DNA of 64,000 nucleotides from Alopecurus myosuroides (Eukaryota > Streptophyta > Magnoliopsida > Poales > Poaceae): the NCBI GenBank assembly GCA_028641055.1, contig CM054057.1:400132541-400196540 (forward strand). The letters run 5' to 3'. This document shows, one piece after another, positions 24,143 to 33,630 of the stretch. Position 1 is the stretch's first letter. The number at the start of each line of letters is the position of its first letter. The notes beneath the pieces are model-generated. The model did not search any database. It was not told the DNA's origin and was given only the letters and a program-made list of their open reading frames with translations. The translations under genes were made by a program, and so were the position numbers.

Positions 24143-25867
24143 TTAGTTCTTCTTGGGCACCGGTCCCGGGCTGGCGTGACCGATACACATTCTCCACATG
24201 TTGGACTTTTTCATGATGAGTACCGGGTTTACTAGCCAACCCGGGTGAGGTGTTTCCATAACGTGTCTGGTTGTGAGCGGCCGTGCAGTTTCTTCTCTTA
24301 TAGCGGATTGTTTGGGGGAGTCATCCTCGATAAAAGCCACCATTTTAGTATCTTGTGCTACCTTGGACTTTGCTCTTTCGCCTTCAGTACTCGGCCTTTT
24401 TGATGTGGCTCTGTCCTCCGGGTCTGCTTGAGACCGGTAGTGCTTGAGTTCTTCTTTTCTACAGGCTTGCTCGGCCATTGCTGCGTCTCCTTCATCGCAT
24501 TCAGCTGCTATGTCTCGATTTCCATGTATGGTAATGGTCTTTTTGGGACCCGGGATTTTTAGCTGTAGATACACGTAACACGGCCTAGCTATGAATTTGG
24601 CATAAGCCGGCCTTCCGAATAACGCGTGATAAGGACTGCGCAATTTGACCACCTCAAAGGTGAGCCACTCAACTCGATAGTTATCCTTTGACTCCCCAAA
24701 AGCTACCTCCAATGCGATTTTCCCCTCGGGGCACGCTGAATGACCCGGCACTATCCCATGAAAAATTGTTGAGCTTTTTTGTAGCTGAGACTCCTTGAGG
24801 CCCATGCGTAGGAAGGTTTCCCAATACAGTATATTGATGCTGCTTCCACCATCCATCAAAACCTTTTTCAGCTCATACCCATTGACCTGTGGTGCGACTA
24901 CTAATGCCAAGACTCCCGGGTGTTCTACTCTTTCTGGGTGATCCCTTCTGCTCCATGTTACATCCTGTTCTGACCATCTCAGGTATCTCGGAACAGCTGA
25001 CGAAACTGAGTTGACCGCTTGCTTCAGTATCTTTTTGTCCTTGTTAGAACCTCCTGTGGTATGCACATGATATTGACCCAATTGTTTGGGGTTAGCCTGG
25101 AAACCTCCTGCTCCCCCTTGGTTATTACCTTGATTTCCAGCCGCCGGGTTACCGGCTGGGGGTGGGCCGTTGCCCGGATTTCCCCCTGGACCCGGTCCTC
25201 CTCCCCGTCCTGCACCTCGCATAGCTCTGTTCACTTCCTCATTTTTCCATCTTTGTAAGTCGGCGCACTGCTCCAAGGAGTGGTTAGCTGGCCTGTCGTT
25301 CCTGCTGTGCTTCGGGCATGCCATTCTGAATATGTCCCAATTGTTACTCGGTCTTGGTGGTCCTTGATAGTTTCCTCCATTGTGATTACCTCCGTTGAAA
25401 TTTCCTTCTGCTCTGGGTCTCGAAGACCCGGCCTCTGTGTTGGCGACAAACTCGAAGCCTCCTTCAAACGGGCGCTTGTTCTGGCTATTTCCGTTATTAA
25501 CCGGTGCTGATCCATTGCCGGTTCTTCCGCTATTACTTGTGTTTGCTTTTACCTTCTTGTCATCAACTTCCTCCTCTGTAGTATCTGTCGCAGCGTGTTT
25601 GTTGCACGCATCCATCAATTCTCCCATTGTAACCTCCGACGCGTTCCGACTGGATTTCATGCGAGTTAACTTTTGCACTAAAGGTATATACTTGCATGTT
25701 TTTGCCATAGCTTGTAGTGCATCCTTGGGCTGAATATCTGTGGACGAGTGAAGTATCTCCATAACCCGGCGCACCCAACTGCGCGCCGACTCTCCCTTCT
25801 TCTGGACGCATCGCTCTAGATCATCAATAGTGAACATTTCTGCACGTCCCATGAAAGTGCTTGACAA
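24143..25867 (-). CDS. Tat Gag C-terminal part and aspartic protease
   Basis: An uninterrupted 574-codon frame. The N-terminal part continues the gag domain (RCVQKKGESARSWVRRV, IQPKDALQAMAKTC). A long glycine-, asparagine- and proline-rich linker follows, then the protease with VLMDGGSSINILYW (the D-G-G-S form seen in Tat and Athila proteases) near 24860 and ALFGRPAYAKF near 24610. The final residues read HPGWLVNPVLIMKK and WRMC, which is the very start of a reverse transcriptase, then stop: the RT body is missing. Gag would form the particle and the protease would mature it. The frame is offset from the upstream gag frame near 25850. Confidence 0.82.
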   Translation of the reverse strand: MSSTFMGRAEMFTIDDLERCVQKKGESARSWVRRVMEILHSSTDIQPKDALQAMAKTCKYIPLVQKLTRMKSSRNASEVTMGELMDACNKHAATDTTEEEVDDKKVKANTSNSGRTGNGSAPVNNGNSQNKRPFEGGFEFVANTEAGSSRPRAEGNFNGGNHNGGNYQGPPRPSNNWDIFRMACPKHSRNDRPANHSLEQCADLQRWKNEEVNRAMRGAGRGGGPGPGGNPGNGPPPAGNPAAGNQGNNQGGAGGFQANPKQLGQYHVHTTGGSNKDKKILKQAVNSVSSAVPRYLRWSEQDVTWSRRDHPERVEHPGVLALVVAPQVNGYELKKVLMDGGSSINILYWETFLRMGLKESQLQKSSTIFHGIVPGHSACPEGKIALEVAFGESKDNYRVEWLTFEVVKLRSPYHALFGRPAYAKFIARPCYVYLQLKIPGPKKTITIHGNRDIAAECDEGDAAMAEQACRKEELKHYRSQADPEDRATSKRPSTEGERAKSKVAQDTKMVAFIEDDSPKQSAIREETARPLTTRHVMETPHPGWLVNPVLIMKKSNMWRMCIGHASPGPVPKKN

Positions 25868-27650
25868 ACGCGGTCTTTACTTCCTCCCAGGACTTGATCG
25901 ATCCTTCCGGCAAATTGGTGAACCACAACTTTGCTGCTCCTTCTGACATCATCAAGTACATGAACTTGGCTTGGAGATTCTCGGATGCGTTGCGAATCGA
26001 CATTGCCATCTCATAACTGCTTAGCCATGTTTCTGGATCCATAGTTGGCTCGTAATTCACTACTTTTCCTGGCTCTTTGAATTTTTCCGGGTAAGGTTTA
26101 GCTCTGATATTGTCCGAGAGACACTTGGGTCCTGCAAGAATGGTCGAGGCCGGCCTTGCTCGAGAAACGTGTGATCCAGCGGGGGGCGCGGCTGGGCGCG
26201 GTGCTGCGGGTAGTCCATGCGCTGCAGACCCGGCCGCGGCCCTCCGAGCCCTGGAACTGTCCACAACAGCCTGTGCTGCTGATGCTGCCTGAACGCGGGG
26301 AGGAGGCGGCATTTGCTGCTGCTCTTCCCTCCGTCGTGCTGAACTTGTTTGGATATTCCCTTGTTGCTGACTGGCGTATGGCGTCCCGTGCATCCCACTT
26401 CTATGATCCGGATAATTGGCTTGCTGCGCCACCGCAGTGTGCAACAGATCGATTGCTTGCCGGGTCTTCTCTGCATGGGGTGACTCTCCCACGGGGATTT
26501 GATTTAGTGCGAGTGTTGCCGCATACACGTTGTCCATGGGATTGTTGTAGTGACCTGCTGGTGTGCGAAATCGTGATGGTGGTGGTGGTGGTAGATCGTT
26601 GCCGGTTGTGACTCTAGTCTGTGGTAGGGGTAACCCGGCCCGCTCATTTGCCGGATGTGCCCCCGCTGTTGCCGGTTGGGGTGCGGTTCCCTGGTTCACC
26701 ACTGGTATCGGCTGATCCTGAGGTGTGATAAATAGAGCAGCCGGATTAATAACCCCGCCCGTTGCTGGTAACCTAGTTTGATGCCTTTGATGTACTCTAG
26801 ACGTTTCCTCTAGGAGCCGAGTTTCCAGCGCATCCAGCTCACGTTGCCGTGTGGCCATCCCTTGCCTTTCCGCTTCTACTTGCCTTCTTTGCTGTTCCAA
26901 CGCACGACGAGCCACATCCAGATCCCTGACACGTTCTGCTGCGTTTTCTGGAGTGATAACCGTAGCAAGAACCGTGGGGTCTAGGATCAAATTATTATCG
27001 AATAAGGCCCGGTGACGCGGGTTCGAAGGACCCGCCCCTGGTGTCGGTTTCCCAGGAATCCGAACGTATTTGTGTGCAACTCCTCGTCTGCTGCACGGCT
27101 GGTCACTGATGCCGATTCTCCATCAACCCGAGCCAGAACCGGGTCTCCGTTAGCCGCGCCCTGCTGCTGGGCCAATGCCTGAGCCGCCCCGACTGCTGCC
27201 GCGGTTGCGTTCTCTTGGTTGAGATTGGCCGCGGGAGCCGTGTAGACCGCAACTCGGCGTACGATACTTGGTGTAAATTCATGCTGTTCTTCTTCGCCGT
27301 TATTCTCTTCATACCGGTTCTCCAGCAGATCCAGGATAGACTCGGTATCATCCTCTCTTTCGACCCGGTCGCGCGGGGTCCATGCCGGTTCCTCCGGCTG
27401 TTCCCACTTCGCGATGGGTTCTTCCACCGGATATGTCGTTCCAATTGATTCTTCATCTTCTGATTGGATAGAAGTGGCTTCCCCTGACATAGAATCAGAT
27501 CCAAAATTGTCAGGGATCGAACCGGAAGTACATACCATACCAATGAAGACGCTGATCCGGCCGATTGTCACGACGGATCCGGATTCGAGGTGATCCGATT
27601 CTGGCCCCCAGCCGGAATCGTCCACCGTCTTTTCTCCTTTGTGGTCGATG
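25824..27650 (-). pseudogene. Tat Gag N-terminal part, frameshifted
   Basis: Two frames cover this stretch. The upstream one (27650-26987) is acidic (SEDEESIGTTY, DDTESILDLLENRYEENN). The downstream one (26990-25824) starts with a charged coiled-coil-like stretch (RDLDVARRALEQQRRQVEAE), then a proline- and alanine-rich linker, then the retrotransposon gag fold (FKEPGKVVNYEPTMDPETWL, LMMSEGAAKLWFTNLPEGS, AFVKHF). The frames shift near 27000 and near 25850, so a single Gag is not made without frameshifts or sequence errors. Precise start not determined. Confidence 0.75.
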
Positions 27651-27724
27651 TAGATCTCGCCAACAACAAGATTCTCCATGTTCTTCCGAGCTTCTCCCGT
27701 GATGTAAACACCTTTGGACGCAGG

Positions 27725-27741
27725 CCCCACGGTGGGCGCCA
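27725..27741 (-). other. Primer-binding site of the Tat element
   Basis: On - it reads TGGCGCCCACCGTGGGG, two bases inside the 5' LTR. This form is typical of plant Tat-lineage Gypsy elements and fixes the orientation. Confidence 0.85.
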
Positions 27742-27743
27742 AC

Positions 27744-28217
27744 TGTCGTGGGATAATCACGGCAGACATTACCGGGGGTAACTGATCTTGGGGCAAGACG
27801 ACACAGGCGTTTGGGAGAGGGTTTAGCTCAGAGGAAAACATGATGCAACTCGATCTGGTAGCCGGCAATCAAGTCGTCGAGTCTCCGATCTCAATGTATT
27901 AACTCGATCTCTTGTATACACTGGATGCTCGATATCAAGCGGCGCTACTAGGGCTCTTAGATCCCTCAACTAGACCTAGGGGTCGGTTTATAAAGCACCC
28001 GCACCCCCCGGCTTGTCCTCCAAGACACACCCTGGATCCTACCCGGACACGGCATACAAACCCTAACCTTCCTTTACCGTAACCCACAATCCGGGTTACT
28101 AGGCCTACAAACTTGGGCCTTCCGGAAGTTTCTTTATCCTTAGCCGGATCCTGCACAGAGTCCTTTGGGCCGGATTACGCCTTGGAGTTGGCCTACCGGG
28201 TTATTATCCCTCCATCA
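27744..28217 (-). repeat. 5' LTR of the Tat-type element
   Basis: Mate of 18239-18711. The TATA-like TTTATAAA is conserved at about 27988-27995. Confidence 0.92.
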
Positions 28218-28686
28218 ACCGTGGTGGCGCATGCTGGTGGTCGGTTCGTCCGGTGGTTGTGAGGCTCGCCTTTGCGGGGCACCTAGGCGACGGATCATCA
28301 GGGATGGTGGTGAGGGTGTGTTTGGGAGAAATCCTTGTCGGAGTACCGACATTAGAGCGGTGTTGCCATCGGGTGGCATCCTCCCTTCATGAAGGCCATC
28401 GTGTCTACCCTGCATCCGCCGCCCCGATGTGCCGGGGGAAACCCTAGAGTGCGACTATCCTTGTTGAAGGTGTTGATTGGTACTTGACGTCCCGGTGCTA
28501 GAAGCGTGGTGGTAGTTTGTAGGTTGGCACAGCGGTTGCGGGTCCTTATCGTTTCATCGATCCGCTTTTGTCTCCTTTTCTTTTCTTCTTTGGCGTTTAT
28601 TGGTTGTCGCCTCAGCCGGTGTTGTATCAAAACTGTTGTACCGGGTGGTTGCTATATTAATATAGCGGTGATTCGGCCTATTTCGC
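28218..28686 (+). mobile_element. LINE 3' fragment
   Basis: The stretch ends in TGTACCGGGTGGTTGCTATATTAATATAGCGG-like sequence near 28637-28668 (described, not a full match), a form I recognise from 3' ends of Triticeae L1-type elements. No endonuclease or RT frame remains. The Tat element interrupts its left side. Confidence 0.5.
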
Positions 28687-28695
28687 TAGAGCATG

Positions 28696-29092
28696 GGGAG
28701 AATATCCTGTGATACTAGCCTTCTTGCATGCTCCCATGGTACCGTTTCGAATAAATGAAGTTTGGGTGATTCAAAAAAATCTAGGAAAAATCATGAGTGT
28801 TCACATGAAAAGTTTCTACAATGTGTAATAATTTTATGTCCAGATACGAAAGTAATATTGACTAAGCAAAAAGACAAATCCAAATGTGAATATATAGTGC
28901 ATTTTTGCTGATTCGTACTTTTTGTTTCTCAATGTGTAGGTCGAATTTGGACCTGAATTTTTTTAACATGATGTAGACAGATTCTTTGGGAACATTAATA
29001 TTTTTTTCCGGAATTTTATGAAACATTATAGTTGATTTTTTAAAATGGTAGCATGGGAGAACAAGGGGCTAGTATCACTGGATATTTTTCCC
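28696..29092. mobile_element. Mutator-like MITE, about 397 bp
   Basis: Its ends are inverted repeats: left GGGAGAATATCCTGTGATAC, right (on -) GGGAAAAATATCCAGTGATA, and the similarity continues for about 45 bases each side. Flanks are TAGAGCATG (28687-28695) and TTGAGCATG (29094-29102), a 9-base near-duplication as expected for Mutator-type transposition. There is no coding frame inside. Confidence 0.75.
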
Positions 29093-29345
29093 ATTGAGCA
29101 TGTGTGGTTTGCAGCCTTGTTTACATCTATATGAGTCATAAAATTCAATAAAGTAAAGCAAAAATGTTAAAGCTCAGCATAAAAAACAAAATGACATCAT
29201 GCAAGTAGTAAAACTAAAAAAACATAACTTTTAAATTGTGTGAGAATTCGGCAATCTAATATAGATTATTAACACGGTTTATTATTGTAGCAACGGGGTT
29301 GCATGCATATAGTTGCACACAGAAACCATCATTACTGCATTCCTA

Positions 29346-30802
29346 TTACAGACCAATTTCAGGGACATGGGTAGCAAACAAGTAAAGCCCTTCAGTGCCC
29401 TGGTATATCAAGAACAGCATCTTGTCACCCTGCTTGAGATGACTTTCCTTCGCCATGAACTCTTTCCACCCGCTGATGCACAAGCGACCATCAAGCTCAG
29501 AAATTGAATATGTCGATGTCACCTCAGTTTTCGGGTAGCAAACAATAGTGATGGTACCATTTGTTTCCATATGTGCAGGAATTAGACAGCTTGGGATTTT
29601 CTGTTGCATGCAAAGAATTAAAGTCAAGAGAAAAGCTAGCGGAATATAATCATGTTAAAAGAAAGGAAAATAGAACAAGTGTACACGTATTACTTTGCGC
29701 ATAAGAGAAGATGTGTTATTGAAGTTCTCGTTGTTTGTCCAATTCAGAGTATGCAGCACTCCGACAACCAGTTCTTCTTCCTCATACTCTCCAGCTCTGT
29801 GGAACAGAACAGTGTAATCCAAGTTCTCAACAGCATCGATCACCGTCCCCATCATCCTCGAGTTAATCATGGTCCCATCGATGCTAGAGAGTGAGTCAAC
29901 AATGTGACGCCTCTCAGGGGACATCTGGTAGTATGCTGTAAAAATTTAATACGCCTGATATAAGTGGAGTACACATGCCGCAACCAAGTAATATAGTCAT
30001 GTTTATGTGCACAACATAATTTTTTTGAATTAAGTAAGAACTTACATGGATGGATGATTGGGTCATTTCCAGTTATGACCTCAGTTTGGCCTCGACGTGT
30101 GTCAGTTTTGAATATTAGCTCCGTACCAACCTTTAATTTGTAAACTCTGCTAAATTCTTTCCAATATTCTCCATTCAAAAAGGTTATCCCATCAATGCTG
30201 GTAAGCTCAGCAATGAATGAGAAATCTTCATTGGTTTTCAGTGTTGCTTGATAACTTGTGCTCTCCAATGGGAGAACAACATGCATGTTTAGGAAATAAG
30301 TTCTGATGTAGCAGGGGATCACCTAAATAAGAGCATGTATTTTATTACATTATGAGCCAGTAGTAAATTGGACTTACTATAAGTAGATATATATCCTACA
30401 AGAGTAGCTATTTGTACTTTTTCCTATAATTGGACATTGAAGCAATAGTCCTCTACTGTAAATAACTGAACATGCACTCATAGTTTCAGAATGGTACCCT
30501 TCAAGTATCGAAATTGCATGTAGGTACTTGATAAAAGAAACACACGTCCATAACTAATAGAGATCACACTCACAAAAAATTTGCTAGCTAGATCAGCTAC
30601 GTATATTACATGAATGATTAACACACGACACAATAAGTACTAGGACCGGTAGATATGCTACGTATATTACATGTGAATAACCACAAAAAAAATTAATCCC
30701 ATTTGTACATGAGTAGATTAGAATCCTTACTGTCTTCTCCTCAAATCCCTCTACAAGGGTTATGACGAAATAATCAGTAGTCATGGTCTCACTGCCACAC
30801 AT
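29346..30802 (-). CDS. B3-domain protein with two B3 folds, intact four-exon frame
   Basis: Exons 30802-30731, 30322-30046, 29935-29694 and 29600-29346 have GT..AG borders and join in phase into 846 bases, or 281 residues and a stop. Residues ~8-115 form a first B3-like domain (YFVITLVEGFEEKT, then IPCYIRTYFL, MHVVLPLESTSYQA, GEYWKEFSRVYKLKVGTELI). Residues ~198-281 form a second (KIPSCLIPAHM, SISELDGRLCISGWKEFMAK, LKQGDKMLFLIYQG). B3 folds bind DNA in plant transcription factors of the REM, ARF and ABI3 groups; the target here is unknown. The start could also be Met at 30784. It faces the exonuclease gene head to head. No stop or shift is seen, unlike the transposase in the same element. Confidence 0.78.
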
Positions 30803-31396
30803 CCCGAGTTTGTCAAAACAAATTGGACATTGCGAGAAAAAAGAATGAAAACCATCAGATCTGATGTGATAATCACGATCAAGAGGAAAAATGATGCGTA
30901 AGATCGAGTTGGCATGTCTTTGCTTGGCGCGATGGTCGAAGTGGAGCGTGTGCCGGTAGACTACTTCTTGGTCAAAGTTGTGCGGCAGGGCTGGCGGCGG
31001 CGAACACGTGGCGAGGGAGGCGTGTGAACGAGGAGGTTTACTGCCAAGGGAGAATAATAACTCGTTGCCTTAGGTCAGGCCGTGGCGTAGACTAGGTAGC
31101 TGGGTTTCATGGGACAATTCGTGGGCCGCGCTGGCCATAGTGTAAGTTTAGTAAATTAAAATGAGGTTTCTTAGTTCAGGCCCACAAACAAGTGACTGCT
31201 TTGTACAACCTTGCGTCTATGTACCCACACGGCACAGGTGTTTCCCATTTTTTTTTCTATCGATTTCACACGGAAACTAGTTCGACTCTGCTCCTTCCAC
31301 AACTAATATTAATACTCCCCTGTTCTTCTCTGTTTTCTACTCGTATTCTCCACTCTCTTCTTCTTCCAACCGCTCCCCTCTCTTCTTCTTCCAAGC
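30803..31396. promoter_or_regulatory. Shared upstream region of the divergent B3 and exonuclease genes
   Basis: These 594 bases separate two starts pointing away from each other. A GC-richer core lies at 30930-31060 and a CT-rich leader (CTCTTCTTCTTCCAACCG type) at 31320-31396. No clear TATA box is assigned. A common bidirectional promoter is inferred from layout only. Confidence 0.45.
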
Positions 31397-31934
31397 ATGG
31401 ATGAAGAGAAGTATTTCTACCGCATGTTGAAGGTCCCCATCCACGGCGAGGAAACCATCGACGTCACCTACACCAACGACCCCGCCAAGGTGCAGAGAAT
31501 CGTAGACATGTACCAGCAGTGGATTGATAGCGGAGAAGAAAGGTTCATGGGCCTGGATTTCGAGTACACATCCCACAAGTCGGAGATAGAGAAAAGATCG
31601 TCGTTCTTCAGATTGCCTTCCGCCGCCACGTGCTGGTGTACCATCACTCCAGGTAAAAGACATTATTCCTCTTGTTTTCTGCAACTAGTACTCATCTAGA
31701 TGTTCTTGTGATTGCTATTTTGTTATTCCTGGTTGTTGTGATTGGTGCTACTAGTACTTTTCTAAACTCTTGTTACTTGTGTACTTCAGTGGTGACTGGT
31801 GGCAATCTGCGACGCTGGCTGATCTTTTTCGTTTTGGCTGCGTCAAATTAGCAAGTGTTGACATCACCAATGACAAGAAAGTGCTTGCGAGAACCTGGAA
31901 TTTTTCTATTCCAAATGAAAATTATGAGGATATC

Positions 31935-32242
31935 TGTAACAACCGTGGTTGTACATGAGTAGGTGACGTAGTCGTGGGGGGCCTGGAGTTGGTGGCTGCT
32001 GCGCAGTTGTGTGTGTGTGTGCGTGACCTGAGGGTGTGAGTTGTTGGGCAGTATATAAGCCCGGTTGGAGAAGGAGACGGACAGAAAAGAAATAGAAGGA
32101 ACTTATCCCCTGTCTTTCTCTCTCTCTCGTCTGCCCCCTTTCGCTGCCGTCTGCATCTGTCTCTTCTTCCTCCAGTTCATTCTCTGGCCACAGGGAACTC
32201 CATCTCACGCCTCGATTCATCGCAGGCCAAGGGGTTGTAACA
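31935..32242 (+). repeat. 5' LTR of the chromovirus
   Basis: TGTAACAACCGTGGTTGTAC to GGGGTTGTAACA. TATA box TATATAAG at 32052-32059, followed by a CT-rich leader. Confidence 0.93.
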
Positions 32243-32243
32243 G

Positions 32244-32254
32244 TGGTATCAGAG
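32244..32254 (+). other. Primer-binding site of the chromovirus
   Basis: TGGTATCAGAG follows the LTR after one base: the initiator tRNA-Met type. Confidence 0.85.
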
Positions 32255-32459
32255 GGTGGGTCGATCTGCGATTCGCGTTTCCGTTCGGCTTGCAGCTGTG
32301 AAATTCATGGTGGAGGGTATCGGATCGGAGCAAGCTCGATTTCGATCGGAATTGCTCTGAACCGTGTCAATCCCGAGACTGGTTGGCTGGGCTTGACGAG
32401 CGAGTCGCGACGGCACCTCCCAAGCCATCACCGCAGACGCAGTTCGTTTTGGAGGCGAT

Positions 32460-33630
32460 GAGCGAAACGGCGGCACGAACGGACGAGGCGCTCACGGCGA
32501 TTCGTGCCAGCCTCGAGCTCGTTCAAACACAGATGGGTTCGCTCGATGCGTGCCTAGGGTTGCTTGACACTTCATATCAACAGGTAGCGAGCCAACTCGA
32601 TTTCCATTCGCGAGCAGTGGGAGATCACACAAGGATCATGGACGGCATTGAGCGGCGCCAGGAGTCCCTAACTCAGCAAATGGCAGTCACTGCAGAGGTG
32701 GTGGCGAAGTTGGCAAGCGCAAAACCGTCGATCACGGTGAATATCGAGGACAAGGAGGGGGAGTTAGGGACCGATCGGAGCAAGTCAATACTGGGTTCTC
32801 CAACTGCTGGCAGTAGCGGAGGAGACCCAAATCTGGGGGCGACTCGTCCAGGTTTGGCAAGTATACACAGGCAGCCGGTCCGGGCATTAGCGCTGGGTTG
32901 TGTGGAGGTGATGGAAGCCGTGGACGGGGGCGACCACCGGACGAGCACCTTGGAGGCAACCGACCTGCCACACCAAAGCTGTCCTTCCCCAAATTTGATG
33001 GCAGTTTTCCGCGTATCTGGGGGGACAATTGCATGTATTATTTTACAGTGATGAACACATCACCCTCAATGTGGCTTACCACTGCTCGGCTACACCTGGA
33101 AGGTAATGCCAAACACTGGTTCCAAGCTTACAAAATGCACAATGAGGTGCTTTCCTAGGAGGTGTTCATCGCAGCAGTGGAGGCGAAATTCGGAGTGGAC
33201 GACCACAGACAGTTCATAACGGCACTCATTCAACTGAAGCAAAAAGGGTCGATATCTGAATATTGTGTCGAGTTTCAGGAGTTGATGTTCAAAATGTGTG
33301 GCCACAACCCGCATTACGATGAAACAATGTTTGTGGGGCATTTTTTAAAGGGATTGAAGCCTGATCTTAGAATGGCAGTAGCAGCTCAACTACCAGACAC
33401 TGTGGATCGAGCAATTCTGTTGGCACACGTTCAAGAGGACCTGAGCACTCAATACAAGCCTTGGGCTGGCAAGGGACAAACACATCACAAAACTGATGCG
33501 ATTCGACCAGTGGGAAAAACTGGGCAAGGGGAATTGTGGAAGGAACGTCAGCTTAAAGAATATCGCCGGGCAAATGTGTTGTGTTATCGTTGTGGTGAGA
33601 AATATGAGCCAACTCATGTCTGCACACAAA
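32460..33630 (+). pseudogene. Chromovirus gag
   Basis: The frame from ATG 32460 has a coiled-coil-like N-terminus (ERRQESLTQQMAVTAEVVAKL). The reading shifts near 32880-32890 into the frame with KLSFPKFDGSFPRIW and LEGNAKHWFQAY. A TAG at 33156-33158 interrupts it just before EVFIAAVEAKFG, and the same frame continues. The nucleocapsid knuckle CYRCGEKYEPTHVC, of the form usual in chromoviruses, lies at about 33582-33623. Gag would assemble the particle. The shift and the stop disable this copy. Confidence 0.82.

Larger units (their letters stand above)
18239..28217 (-). mobile_element. Tat-type Gypsy retrotransposon lacking RT, RNase H and integrase
   Basis: Two LTRs of 473-474 bp bound a 9979-bp element. 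Flanks are ACCAT (18234-18238) and ACCGT (28218-28222), a target duplication with one change. On -, the order is 5' LTR (27744-28217), primer-binding site, gag, protease, a stub of RT, then a gene on the opposite strand, then 3' LTR (18239-18711). Plant Tat elements are known to carry extra antisense genes between pol and the 3' LTR, which fits. The polymerase block is absent, so the copy depends on a relative. LTRs differ by about five changes by eye, so insertion is recent compared with the Copia copy. Confidence 0.9.
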
